DNA from: Terriglobales bacterium
GTDB taxonomy: Bacteria > Acidobacteriota > Terriglobia > Terriglobales > Acidobacteriaceae
Length of the DNA stretch: 64,000 nt
Direction of reading: 5' to 3'
Assembly (NCBI GenBank): GCA_035487355.1
Contig: DATHMF010000086.1
Location: 1 to 64,000, forward strand
Positions within the stretch are counted from its first letter, which is position 1; each line of letters starts with the position of its first letter. The position numbers and the translations under genes are program-made. Below, in pieces: positions 18,322-24,962 of this stretch. The notes beneath the pieces were generated by a model. The model saw only the letters and a list, made by a program, of their open reading frames with translations. It made no database searches and had not been told where the DNA came from.

Positions 18322-18342
18322 TTGATATCAGAGTGATATCAA
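18322..18342. repeat. Inverted repeat TTGATATCA-GAG-TGATATCAA
   Basis: Two perfect 9-bp arms around GAG, 38 bp beyond the stop of the leftward 18380-19147 gene. It looks like a repressor-type operator or a recombination/edge site; it has no T-run, so a terminator role is unlikely. Confidence 0.5.
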
Positions 18343-18379
18343 TGCTAGAGACTTTCTTTCCGCCGCTGATGAACCTGGA

Positions 18380-19147
18380 TTAAGGGGCTGGTTGCTGCTC
18401 TGAAGACCGCAGTTTAAAGGTACAGCCATCTGTCCCATTTTCGGAGGATACAGTTATTAACACTGGCATTCCTGGTTCCCATTCTGGAGATTCCCAGCTC
18501 AGATAGACCTTATTAGCAGCAAGTGGCATGACGCCACCGCCGACTTTGATCATCATTGGCCCCAGTATTGTCCACTGCACAACTGAAAAAGGCTTGGAGC
18601 ATTCCAAGTCCCCACGCATCCTCGTTACTCGATTCGTCAATAGTATGATGTCCATCGCCTTTGGGCTCTTAGATGGAAGCTCCTGCATAAAGAGCGAAAT
18701 TTGAAGAGGCTCCCCAACTGCCTTGCGTCCCAACGCTAAAACGCAGCTGTTCATTGTTCCTTGCTGTGAATTCAGCGTTTGCTGTTGTGCGGTCAGTGTA
18801 GCTTGTTGATTGTTAATGGTCTGCTGTTGCATGTGTGTTTGCTCCTGAAAAAACTCCGCTTTCCCAACTGTTGCTTCAAAGTGTCCATTGCACAGGCCAA
18901 GTTCTCCGGAAATTATCTTCTTCTCTTCAATTAGCTCTTGCGAATTACGATGTTCGTCCCGTATCGATAGAATGCAGGCCCAGAATAGAAAGCCAACAAG
19001 CATCCACGCATAGACTTTGCGCGGTATTGGCTCTCTGCGGAAAAACTTCTCGTATAGTGCTACCAACACGGTAGCTACACACCCAGCCAGAAGAGTGAAG
19101 AAGTGACCGAAAATCGTGACAATCGCCTGTGTAATTTCTGACCACAT
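18380..19147 (-). CDS. Two-TM membrane protein with Gln-rich coiled coil
   Basis: Unrecognised protein, about 255 aa from ATG 19147 (the frame opens at 19165). Two TM helices at about 14-33 and 45-63 are joined by a short basic loop (FFRREPIPRK); next come a charged helix and a repetitive coiled coil of QQ pairs (HMQQQTINNQQATLTAQQQT, about 108-135), then a beta-rich C-terminal domain of about 120 residues. It is the last gene of the leftward series behind the E1-like gene, 105 bp beyond the 35-aa ORF. It could be a membrane effector or accessory protein of the cassette, or an unrelated gene; nothing in it shows an enzyme motif. Confidence 0.6.
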   Translation of the reverse strand: MWSEITQAIVTIFGHFFTLLAGCVATVLVALYEKFFRREPIPRKVYAWMLVGFLFWACILSIRDEHRNSQELIEEKKIISGELGLCNGHFEATVGKAEFFQEQTHMQQQTINNQQATLTAQQQTLNSQQGTMNSCVLALGRKAVGEPLQISLFMQELPSKSPKAMDIILLTNRVTRMRGDLECSKPFSVVQWTILGPMMIKVGGGVMPLAANKVYLSWESPEWEPGMPVLITVSSENGTDGCTFKLRSSEQQPAP

Positions 19148-19252
19148 ATCGCAAAAATATCTCACCTGTGACTGCCTTGCGTCCAGGTGATAATTGGTTA
19201 GTCAAACAAACTCTGCCGCATAGCAGGGAGAGCGGAGTGCCGATCTCCAGGC

Positions 19253-19360
19253 TTATCCAAGCAATAGGTTCTTCCCTTCAGAAATCATTCGTTGCCCGAC
19301 ATACATGATAGTGATGCCCAAGGCAAGCAACAGAAGTGCTTCTATCAGATGATGTTTCAT
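19253..19360 (-). CDS. 35-aa single-TM small protein
   Basis: An ORF too short for routine gene callers. Shine-Dalgarno AAAGGAGGTG lies six bases before ATG 19360, the best ribosome site in the island. The product starts MKHHLIEALLLLALGITI and has one TM helix (about residues 5-25), a basic turn (GQR) and a short polar tail. It starts 23 bp after the E1-like stop on the same strand, so it is probably co-transcribed. Coding is inferred from the RBS and hydrophobic pattern; function unknown. It could be a membrane anchor, a toxin-like peptide or a regulator of the cassette. Confidence 0.6.
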   Translation of the reverse strand: MKHHLIEALLLLALGITIMYVGQRMISEGKNLLLG

Positions 19361-19382
19361 TCTCAACACCTCCTTTCATTTC

Positions 19383-20630
19383 TTAATTCACGGACGCATT
19401 TCCCGGGTTTCTCAAACACGGAAGCAATGGACTCCACAGATATGCTGAACCAGTACTAAGCATGAAGGAGTTTTTTCTGGCCAGCAGTAGTTCGCTAAAT
19501 GCATAAGCGGCTGCTACTAATCCCAGCGAAGGCGCTGTTGCCTTTATATTCTTGAAGCTTACCCAGCCACAGTTTCCTGGGCTTTTCTTAAGTGCGACGA
19601 CATAGCGGGCGTTCTCGACAGCTTCTTCAGTCCTTTCGGGAACGTCAAACAGTCGTCTAGCGACTGTTGCATCAGGCGGGAATGAATGCCAAGTTACTCG
19701 GGGTTTTGCTAACGATGTTCCAACACCTGCCTCAATCAGCCAGTCAAATCCAGCAGATGCACACATACGTCTTACATCGAGACTATCTAAGCCAAGCAGC
19801 GCTATACCTGGAGCATCAACGGGTATTCTCCATCCCCAATTGATGGTGACTGTATTCGCTTCACACGGAAATCCGGCAGATTTCGCCCAAGCTTTGATGT
19901 ATTCTGCTTTGCGTTTGTCCCTCCAATCATCTCCGCTTAACAGTATCTGGGTATACCTGTTAGGGGGTTCAAATTGATCTTTGTCTATCAGGAATAGAGC
20001 AGGCTTCTCGAGATCCCTGTGCAAAAAATATAGTAATGATAGGTAAGCTTGGCCTAGCTGGCCGAGACCAATTAGGGTTAAGCCATCAATGGGAGCGGAA
20101 TTGGTACCATAAGGTAATGCTAACTCAGCAACGGAAAAGGAATCCCGGAACGGCGGTATCTCGACTGCCTGGGCCAGCGCAGCAAACGCTACATAACCAG
20201 CGATCGCGAAACATGATATCGGGTTTGCCGGTTCTCGCGATTCGGTTATTAGCCGGCCGAACGCGATACGGTTTCCACGAGCATCAGCAATGAGAGAACA
20301 GCCCGGAGCAGTTGTACCCACACCAATGCAAATAGTTTCAACAGAAGAGGGCCTAGAAAAAACACAGTTTTGAGGTAGTGGAACGGGCGCTGAAAGTGCA
20401 CTTTTCAGTCCACAATTAATATGAACGATCCCAAAAAACTGCCGAGCAAGAGCTGAGGCCATGGCCCACACGCATGGCCACAAATCGTTTTCCAGCCGAG
20501 TTGGGTCCACAACAAGTTCGATGTTCCTTCTCAGCAGATTTCGCACAGCTGATGCGCTAGCATGTTGAGGATTAGCCTTAAGTAAGCCATTTATGACCCG
20601 GTGCTCATATAGGGAATACTTATTTCTCAT
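19383..20630 (-). CDS. ThiF/E1-like ubiquitin-activating adenylyltransferase
   Basis: An E1-like enzyme of 415 aa expected to adenylate the C-terminus of a ubiquitin-like protein. The C-terminal half is a ThiF fold: Rossmann GLGQLGQAYL (about 188-197), acidic FLIDKDQFEPPNRYTQ (about 213-228, with the Asp and the N/R of the family), Lys/Arg at about 240-246 and the LLGLDSLDVRRMC strand. C354 in KSPGNCGW is a possible thioester Cys. Residues 1-180 form an extra domain I do not recognise, seen in some bacterial E1-like proteins. No MoaD/ThiS partner is present, so cofactor synthesis is unlikely. It overlaps the JAMM gene by 11 bp. Confidence 0.78.
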   Translation of the reverse strand: MRNKYSLYEHRVINGLLKANPQHASASAVRNLLRRNIELVVDPTRLENDLWPCVWAMASALARQFFGIVHINCGLKSALSAPVPLPQNCVFSRPSSVETICIGVGTTAPGCSLIADARGNRIAFGRLITESREPANPISCFAIAGYVAFAALAQAVEIPPFRDSFSVAELALPYGTNSAPIDGLTLIGLGQLGQAYLSLLYFLHRDLEKPALFLIDKDQFEPPNRYTQILLSGDDWRDKRKAEYIKAWAKSAGFPCEANTVTINWGWRIPVDAPGIALLGLDSLDVRRMCASAGFDWLIEAGVGTSLAKPRVTWHSFPPDATVARRLFDVPERTEEAVENARYVVALKKSPGNCGWVSFKNIKATAPSLGLVAAAYAFSELLLARKNSFMLSTGSAYLWSPLLPCLRNPGNASVN

Positions 20631-21108
20631 GGGTGATCAAAAATCTCCTGCGTATTTCTGACTCCGTGAGCCGATACCACCCGGGATTGCTTCTCACGTG
20701 AATTCCCATTGCTTCGGTATCCCAAGGCGGACGGGCGTACCACGGAATCACAATCGACCAAAACCCAATACGAGAGGAGAGCTGATTGTCTTGATCAATA
20801 GAACTGAGATCGACCCAATCTTCAGGATGTGTGTGAAGGAGTGCGATAAGTTGCCGACCCTCTTTGGACAGTTTCTGATAAAGCTGAAATTTGGCGGCTT
20901 CCGTCAGCTCCAACGAGAGTGCTGTGCCACGTTCATCACATAGCTCGTGATGAAAGTAAACCTGTTCCCCAACCCAGTTGTTTGTGCCGTCGATTTTCCC
21001 TGCCCATATGGCTCCGCTTTCCCGCCGAGTAACACTGCGCTCACGTAAACCAAAGAGTGTCTGTTCGAACAACTGACTATTTACTATCAATCTGTTTTCG
21101 TCGCTCAT
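20620..21108 (-). CDS. JAB/MPN (JAMM) metalloprotease, predicted deubiquitinase-like
   Basis: A Zn isopeptidase of 162 aa from ATG 21108, whose ATGA overlaps the preceding stop; an in-frame GTG/ATG extension to 21138 exists but is disfavoured. The JAMM motif is complete: catalytic Glu E30, then LLHTHPEDWVDLSSIDQDN, giving zinc ligands H92, H94 and D105. In this context it probably matures or removes a ubiquitin-like tag. The MPN core spans residues 9-125; the C-terminus (WYRLTESEIRRR) is family-typical. It sits between the E2-like and E1-like genes, with overlaps on both sides. Confidence 0.85.
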   Translation of the reverse strand: MSDENRLIVNSQLFEQTLFGLRERSVTRRESGAIWAGKIDGTNNWVGEQVYFHHELCDERGTALSLELTEAAKFQLYQKLSKEGRQLIALLHTHPEDWVDLSSIDQDNQLSSRIGFWSIVIPWYARPPWDTEAMGIHVRSNPGWYRLTESEIRRRFLITHEK

Positions 21109-21548
21109 TGATGTGTGTACCCTCGCGCCGGAAGCCACAGCAGTTGTCGCAGAAAATCTAGATAACTAATCAGTTGGTTGCTGCTCTTTTTCCAAGCACT
21201 TCTAGCATGCCAGTCCGGATGCTGAGCAATGCCACCTCGGTCTTGGTCCCAACAAATGAATAAATTGCCATTGCCTTCTTTAAACTTTATCCATTGCTCA
21301 AACATAGAGTTGCCTTGCGGCCAGGCTGATGCAACACACAGCAAGTTAACTGGATCCACAAAGCGTCCATCGATAGGCTGTGTTCCGTACATATCGCACT
21401 GGAGACGAACCATATAATTACGCTCGTCTGGGGCATGCAACCGAACATAAAGCAAGTCTTTATCTCTTTCTTGAAGTACTAGCTCCCAAAAGCCTTGCGT
21501 CACGCCATGTTGGAATTCCGCCGAATTTATATCCTCACTGAGTCCCAC
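21105..21548 (-). CDS. E2-like ubiquitin-conjugating enzyme-fold protein
   Basis: A 147-aa protein with the look of a bacterial UBC-fold E2: an N-terminal helix, then beta-strands (LLYVRLHAPDERNYMVRLQC), a loop, and FICWDQDRGGIAQHPDWHAR at about 97-116, where C99 is the likely catalytic Cys; a C-terminal amphipathic helix (SYLDFLRQLLW) follows. Similarity to eukaryotic E2s is weak, so the call leans on its position between a candidate ubiquitin-like protein and JAMM/E1 genes. Its start overlaps the previous gene by 22 bp; the stop overlaps the JAMM start by four. Confidence 0.62.
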   Translation of the reverse strand: MGLSEDINSAEFQHGVTQGFWELVLQERDKDLLYVRLHAPDERNYMVRLQCDMYGTQPIDGRFVDPVNLLCVASAWPQGNSMFEQWIKFKEGNGNLFICWDQDRGGIAQHPDWHARSAWKKSSNQLISYLDFLRQLLWLPARGYTHQ

Positions 21549-22027
21549 ATTTCTTCTCCATTCGGCTCAGGCCCGGGTTTGACCATCCAGACAGTCTTAC
21601 AACCAGAGAATGGTCCGATCTTGGTACGGTCGTTCAACGCGGGGCCTGTCGGACTGCCGTCGCGCAACTCGAGATTTGCACAGGCATCTACCGCTACGTG
21701 GAAGTGACGGCACCCCCATTTGTGGACATCAGCCCAGGTCTCGTTCGATAGAAAACGGCGCATCGCACTAACGCTTTCAAAGTGCAGATCAATGCAGACA
21801 CGACGAACTCGTACACTGTGCTCTTTTCCAGCTCCTTCGCTGAAAAACTTTGTGAGTTCAGCTTCGTCATCACGGACTCCAATCTCTTTGAGCAGTGCCT
21901 CACGCTCACTATCGAGTTCTGCCGCGACAACGGCTAGGGCATCCGACACGCGCTCGTTCACAGAAACCTCACGCTCAGCCTTCGCAACCACCACATTGCT
22001 TTCTTCGACTTCAATTCTCAAACGCAT
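21527..22027 (-). CDS. Candidate ubiquitin-like or substrate protein, first gene of the cassette
   Basis: 166 aa from ATG 22027, preceded by GGGGG. The in-frame ATG 22084 is upstream of the predicted transcription start, so it is rejected. The N-terminus starts MRLRIEVEESNVVVAKAE, then a helix. The C-terminal part (about 120-160) has Cys/His residues (GCRHFHVAVDAC) and ends in the strand-like LNDRTKIGPFSGCKTVWMV followed by KPGPEPNG-EEMWDSVRI, which resembles a Ubl finishing strand plus a removable tail. I do not recognise the family. In Bil/Bub-type operons the first gene encodes the Ubl, hence the suggestion; the fold is unproven. Confidence 0.4.
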   Translation of the reverse strand: MRLRIEVEESNVVVAKAEREVSVNERVSDALAVVAAELDSEREALLKEIGVRDDEAELTKFFSEGAGKEHSVRVRRVCIDLHFESVSAMRRFLSNETWADVHKWGCRHFHVAVDACANLELRDGSPTGPALNDRTKIGPFSGCKTVWMVKPGPEPNGEEMWDSVRI

Positions 22028-22085
22028 AAAACCCCCAATCAACGGTCGTTTCGCTTGTAGATTCCTGTCCCGTCGAGATATCATG

Positions 22086-22114
22086 AATATAATGAGGATT
22101 GTTTCTTAAGTCAA
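22086..22114 (-). promoter_or_regulatory. Strong sigma-70 promoter of the ubiquitin-like operon
   Basis: Reading leftward, TTGACT (22114-22109), a 17-bp spacer, and TATATT (22091-22086), nearly consensus. The predicted start near 22079 leaves a leader of about 50 nt to ATG 22027. The XRE gene begins 37 bp beyond the -35 box, so a repressor bound here could control both directions. Confidence 0.6.
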
Positions 22115-22150
22115 GTTGTGTCCCGCAAAAAACATTAAACGGAGGATTAC

Positions 22151-22510
22151 ATGCCAAAACGGACCCTAGAAAGCCTGGGCCGACTGGTTCGAGAAAAACG
22201 AGGAGCTAAGAAAATACGAGAAACAGCTAAAGAAATTGGAATTGGTACAGCAACGCTTATGCGCATCGAAAACGGACGCATCCCGGATGTCGAAACATTT
22301 GGGAAAATATGTAAATGGCTCAACATTGACCCGGGAAGCTTCCTCGGGTTTGAACCGATCTCTGCAGCAAATACAGCTCAAACGTTGACTGCTGTATCGA
22401 CTCTTTTTAAAGCAGATCAGAACCCACAACCTGCCACCGTCCAGGCTATCGCACAAATGGTGCTACTCGCAATGAAAACTCAGCCAGGACAAGAAGACTC
22501 TGATGCATGA
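22151..22510 (+). CDS. XRE-family helix-turn-helix regulator
   Basis: A 119-aa DNA-binding protein with a single XRE HTH at about residues 10-70 (VREKRGAKKIRETAKEIGIG, then LMRIENGRIPDVETFGKICK), and a helical tail (about 75-119). It is divergent from the ubiquitin-like operon and its stop overlaps the ImmA/IrrE gene (ATGA). XRE plus ImmA/IrrE pairs, like ImmR/ImmA or CapH/CapP, work as a repressor and its damage-activated protease. GGAGG lies six bases before the ATG. Regulation of the neighbours is inferred. Confidence 0.88.
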   Translation: MPKRTLESLGRLVREKRGAKKIRETAKEIGIGTATLMRIENGRIPDVETFGKICKWLNIDPGSFLGFEPISAANTAQTLTAVSTLFKADQNPQPATVQAIAQMVLLAMKTQPGQEDSDA

Positions 22511-23091
22511 GTGCAACACTGGAAAGAGGATTCAAGAGTTGGGCAGAAAGAACTGCCGCAAGCCTTCGCACAGAGCTCTCATTGTCTCCGAGAGAGCGCT
22601 TGGACCCTCATCAACTTGCAGCCTATCTCCAAGTTGAGCTCCGTACGCCCTATGACATCCCGGGGTTGTCAGCTCAGACAAAACATCAGTTGCTTGAAGT
22701 TGATCCCTCGGGATGGTCTGCCGTAACCATTCAAAAGGGCCAGACGGCTCTTATCATTTACAACCCAAAACATTCTCCTGGTAGACAGGCCAGCGATATC
22801 ACTCATGAGCTTGCCCATCTTATATTAGGACATCGAGCAACGACTATGATCATGTCGCAGGATGGCCAAATGGTAATGCGCAGCTACGATCAAAAGCAGG
22901 AAGATGAAGCAAACTGGCTTGCTTGGGTGCTGTTATTGCCCCGGGAGGGCCTGCTTTACTATCGCAAGCAGAAGCGGCTTACTGCCGCGGAAATTGCTCA
23001 GAGTTTTGGAGTTAGTGAACAACTGGTTTCTTATCGGCTACGTATCACAGGAGTAGATGCACAGATACGGGCGACCGGGCGATTTCATTGA
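22507..23091 (+). CDS. ImmA/IrrE family metallo-endopeptidase
   Basis: 194-aa zinc peptidase. The HEXXH helix DITHELAHLILGH (about residues 98-110) is intact; the downstream EDEANWLAWVLLLP supplies the third ligand (Glu). Then an HTH-like tail KRLTAAEIAQSFGVSEQLVS (about 158-177), common in this family. It overlaps the XRE gene by four bases. Such peptidases cut their partner repressor upon DNA damage or invasion, releasing a mobile element or defence operon, here presumably the leftward Ubl cassette. No separate promoter is visible. Confidence 0.88.
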   Translation: MSATLERGFKSWAERTAASLRTELSLSPRERLDPHQLAAYLQVELRTPYDIPGLSAQTKHQLLEVDPSGWSAVTIQKGQTALIIYNPKHSPGRQASDITHELAHLILGHRATTMIMSQDGQMVMRSYDQKQEDEANWLAWVLLLPREGLLYYRKQKRLTAAEIAQSFGVSEQLVSYRLRITGVDAQIRATGRFH

Positions 23092-23449
23092 GTCCCGAAT
23101 CCCCTATTCCTTCTCACGCGGAGTGGCCCGCCCATTCGCTCCTTTTTGCGAAGGTTCTCCCTTGCCCGTTAAGCAGTTTTTCTCTCGAGAGATGGTGGAA
23201 GCTGCAGACATTTATTTTTCCAGAATGAATCTGCCATATTCACTTTCAACAAAAGCGAAATAGTTTCAAGTTTCCAGTTTCGAGTTTCAAGTTTTTTCGA
23301 GACGGATTTTCTCAGATCAAGTGTTTAACCACAAAGGGCACGAAGGAACGAATCACAAAGGACACAAAGGAAGGCGGGGTGGCCAGGCTAAGCTTGTCAG
23401 AAAGCCCGGTGGCAAGCACCGGTTGACGAGAATTTAGTAATATTGCCGC
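23092..23449. other. Non-coding right edge of the island
   Basis: No convincing gene. The last 130 bp carry the dispersed TTTAACCACAAAGG repeat (23323-23371), also found at 24511-24560. The frame at 23057-23263 is not coding by composition. Confidence 0.5.
23323..23371 (+). repeat. Dispersed GTTTAACCACAAAGG repeat, copy 1
   Basis: GTTTAACCACAAAGG followed by ACGAAGGA and AATCACAAAGGACACAAAGG. It matches 24511-24560 almost base for base; shorter pieces recur near 36345 and 58090. Non-coding dispersed repeat. Confidence 0.6.
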
Positions 23450-23656
23450 ATGACTCTTTCTGCGAGAAATCAACTTGAAGGCATTGTCGAGGAGATTCAT
23501 CTGGGCGGCGTGATGGCCCACGTAACCGTTCGCGTCGGGAACAATTTGGTGGAAAGCGTCATCACCCGGCGTAGCGCCGAAGAGATGCACCTGAAGAAAG
23601 GCGACACCGTAAAGGCGGTGATCAAGGCTACTGAGGTGATGTTGTTGAAGGACTAG
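23450..23656 (+). CDS. TOBE/Mop-domain molybdate-binding protein (molbindin)
   Basis: A 68-aa single Mop domain, residues 4-66: SARNQLEGIVEEIHLGGVMA, then VTVRVGNNLVESVITRRSAE and KKGDTVKAVIKATEVML. Length and strand pattern fit molbindins, which oligomerise and bind molybdate/tungstate. It stands alone among repeats with no molybdenum transport genes nearby, so storage or sensing is only a guess. Confidence 0.85.
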   Translation: MTLSARNQLEGIVEEIHLGGVMAHVTVRVGNNLVESVITRRSAEEMHLKKGDTVKAVIKATEVMLLKD

Positions 23657-24104
23657 GCCGCGTGGGCCGGTTAAGCTTCCTGGTCAGCAAATACAGTTTC
23701 GGGCCCACGGCAAGCCGGGATAGATTTCGAGTTCAAGTTTTTTCAGGACGGATTTTTTCAGAGAATGCCTTTCGGCTCCATGGGCGATTGACATATCCTC
23801 GGGGTCCTTCGACTCCGCCCTCGCTCCTGCGTCGCTCGGACTCTGCTCAGGATGACCGATTGATATGGTCACCTTCGAATTAGAAAACTCGAAATTATTT
23901 TGCTAACCAAGCCGGACCACGGCCACCAGAACTCTTCTTCACTCAGTCGTCCGCAACATTACTCAGTCTCCGCAACATTTTTTCCTCTGTCATCGTGAAC
24001 AACTTTTTCCTCTGTCATCCTGAGCGGAGCCGCGCTTCGCGGCGTAGTCGAAGGACCCCGAGCATGCGTACCGTTCCCATGCAGTTTCAGGGAATTCTCT
24101 CGAT
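23657..24104. other. Repeat-rich non-coding stretch
   Basis: Between the molbindin and the GIY-YIG gene. Contains the 23760-23860 repeat and an inverted CTGAGCGGAGCCGCGCTTCG block. I see no gene, promoter or terminator I can support. Confidence 0.4.
23760..23860 (+). repeat. Dispersed repeat AGAGAATGCCTTTCGGCT, copy 1
   Basis: About 100 bp (AGAGAATGCCTTTCGGCT, then CTCGGGGTCCTTCGACT and CAGGATGAC). A second copy is at 25681-25791; the CGGGGTCCTTCGACT part recurs inverted near 24005-24062 and again at 24475. Non-coding. Confidence 0.55.
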
Positions 24105-24433
24105 TCACTCCTGCCCTTTGATGTCTTCCCCGGGAAACAGCATCCTGCGGCCCCACTTCTCCGCCAGATCTTCCCAGCGCGGGTTCAGCTTCTCAATCAA
24201 GGCAATCTTCTTTGACCGTCTCCAGCCTTTCAATTGACGCTCCCGCGCAGTGGCCTTGTGAGCATCGTCGTATTTCTCGTAATACACCAGCCTGCCACAA
24301 TGATATTTCTTGGTAAAGCCCTCGAATTCTCCGGACTTGTGCTGTCCCATGCGTGTTACAGGCTTGCTGGTCATGCCGACGTAGAGTGTGCCTACGTGCT
24401 CGTCACGATATAAACCCAGAATTCGAAGTCCAT
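24105..24433 (-). pseudogene. GIY-YIG nuclease family protein, frameshifted
   Basis: A YhbQ-type GIY-YIG protein with its N-terminus out of frame. In one frame, ATG 24433 gives MDFEFWVYIVTST and then stops (TAG at 24394-24392); in the next, translation continues GTLYVGMTSKPVTRMGQHKS to 24105. Together they make the expected GIY (VYIV) and YIG (YVG) motif. One missing base near 24391-24400 explains it. The continuous 120-aa frame from 24467 has a false N-terminus. It may be a real pseudogene or a sequencing slip. Confidence 0.6.
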
Positions 24434-24467
24434 GGGAGAATGCCTTGCTACTGCATTTTAAACTCAC

Positions 24468-24962
24468 ACATCTTCGGGGTCCTTCGACTTCGCTGCGAAG
24501 CAGTTCAAACGTTTAACCACAAAGGCCACGAAGGAATGAATCACAAAGGACACAAAGGGAGCCGGAACAGGTCGCCAGTTGCCAGTAGTCAGTTGCCCGC
24601 AGAATTAACCGCAAGATCCTTTGCCTTCGGCTCAGAATGACAAACTAAAGAAATCCACGAAAATCCGCGTTGCGGATGGTGAAACGATAGTGCTCCCTCG
24701 GACACTACTTTGATGCCGCCAGTTGTACCGCTGCGCTAAACGCATGACCAAAAGGAGCAAACGAGATAACGCGCGGCGGGACTGAAGTGGCCGGACGGCA
24801 CATCCGGCCGGTACGTTGACTTCGTACTATTGCAGGAGTAAGGTGGTCGCGTTCTCAAGACCCCAAGCAGCTTTGCACGTTCACCATCGTCTGGCCATCG
24901 GTGAGAGCGCCGCTTCGTTCAACATAAAATCCAAGAAATCCAATAGGAGAAAAGGGTAGGGT
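24468..24962. other. Non-coding stretch before the pseudopilin
   Basis: Holds the copy-2 repeat, a short hairpin (GGCCGGA-loop-TCCGGCC near 24790-24811) and otherwise nothing I can name. The pseudopilin start at 24963 is preceded by GGAGAAAAGGG. Confidence 0.4.
24511..24560 (+). repeat. Dispersed GTTTAACCACAAAGG repeat, copy 2
   Basis: Near-identical to 23323-23371. The two copies bracket the molbindin and GIY-YIG region. Confidence 0.6.

Larger units (their letters stand above)
17694..18379. repeat. Repeat-rich non-coding block at the left edge of the island
   Basis: No gene is supported. It holds a 24-bp perfect palindrome (17761-17784), a 17-bp direct repeat TCCCGGCTTGCCGTGGA at 17949-17965 and 18007-18023, two copies of an 80-bp dispersed element (17821-17903, 18056-18131) and an inverted repeat at 18322-18342. 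The open frame at 17878-18300 is made of these repeats and is not a gene. Confidence 0.6.

Noticed and set aside
19383..20630. Reading the E1-like gene as MoeB/ThiF cofactor enzyme
   Set aside because: No MoaD/ThiS gene nearby and it is linked to JAMM and E2-like genes.
22028..22084. Upstream in-frame start for the first cassette gene
   Set aside because: Lies at or before the predicted transcription start; ATG 22027 has a better Shine-Dalgarno.
18380..23091. Type II CBASS
   Set aside because: No CD-NTase or CBASS effector gene; E1 and E2 are separate proteins rather than a Cap2 fusion.
23057..23263. 68-aa ORF after the ImmA/IrrE gene
   Set aside because: Overlaps the peptidase end in another frame, no RBS, no domain.
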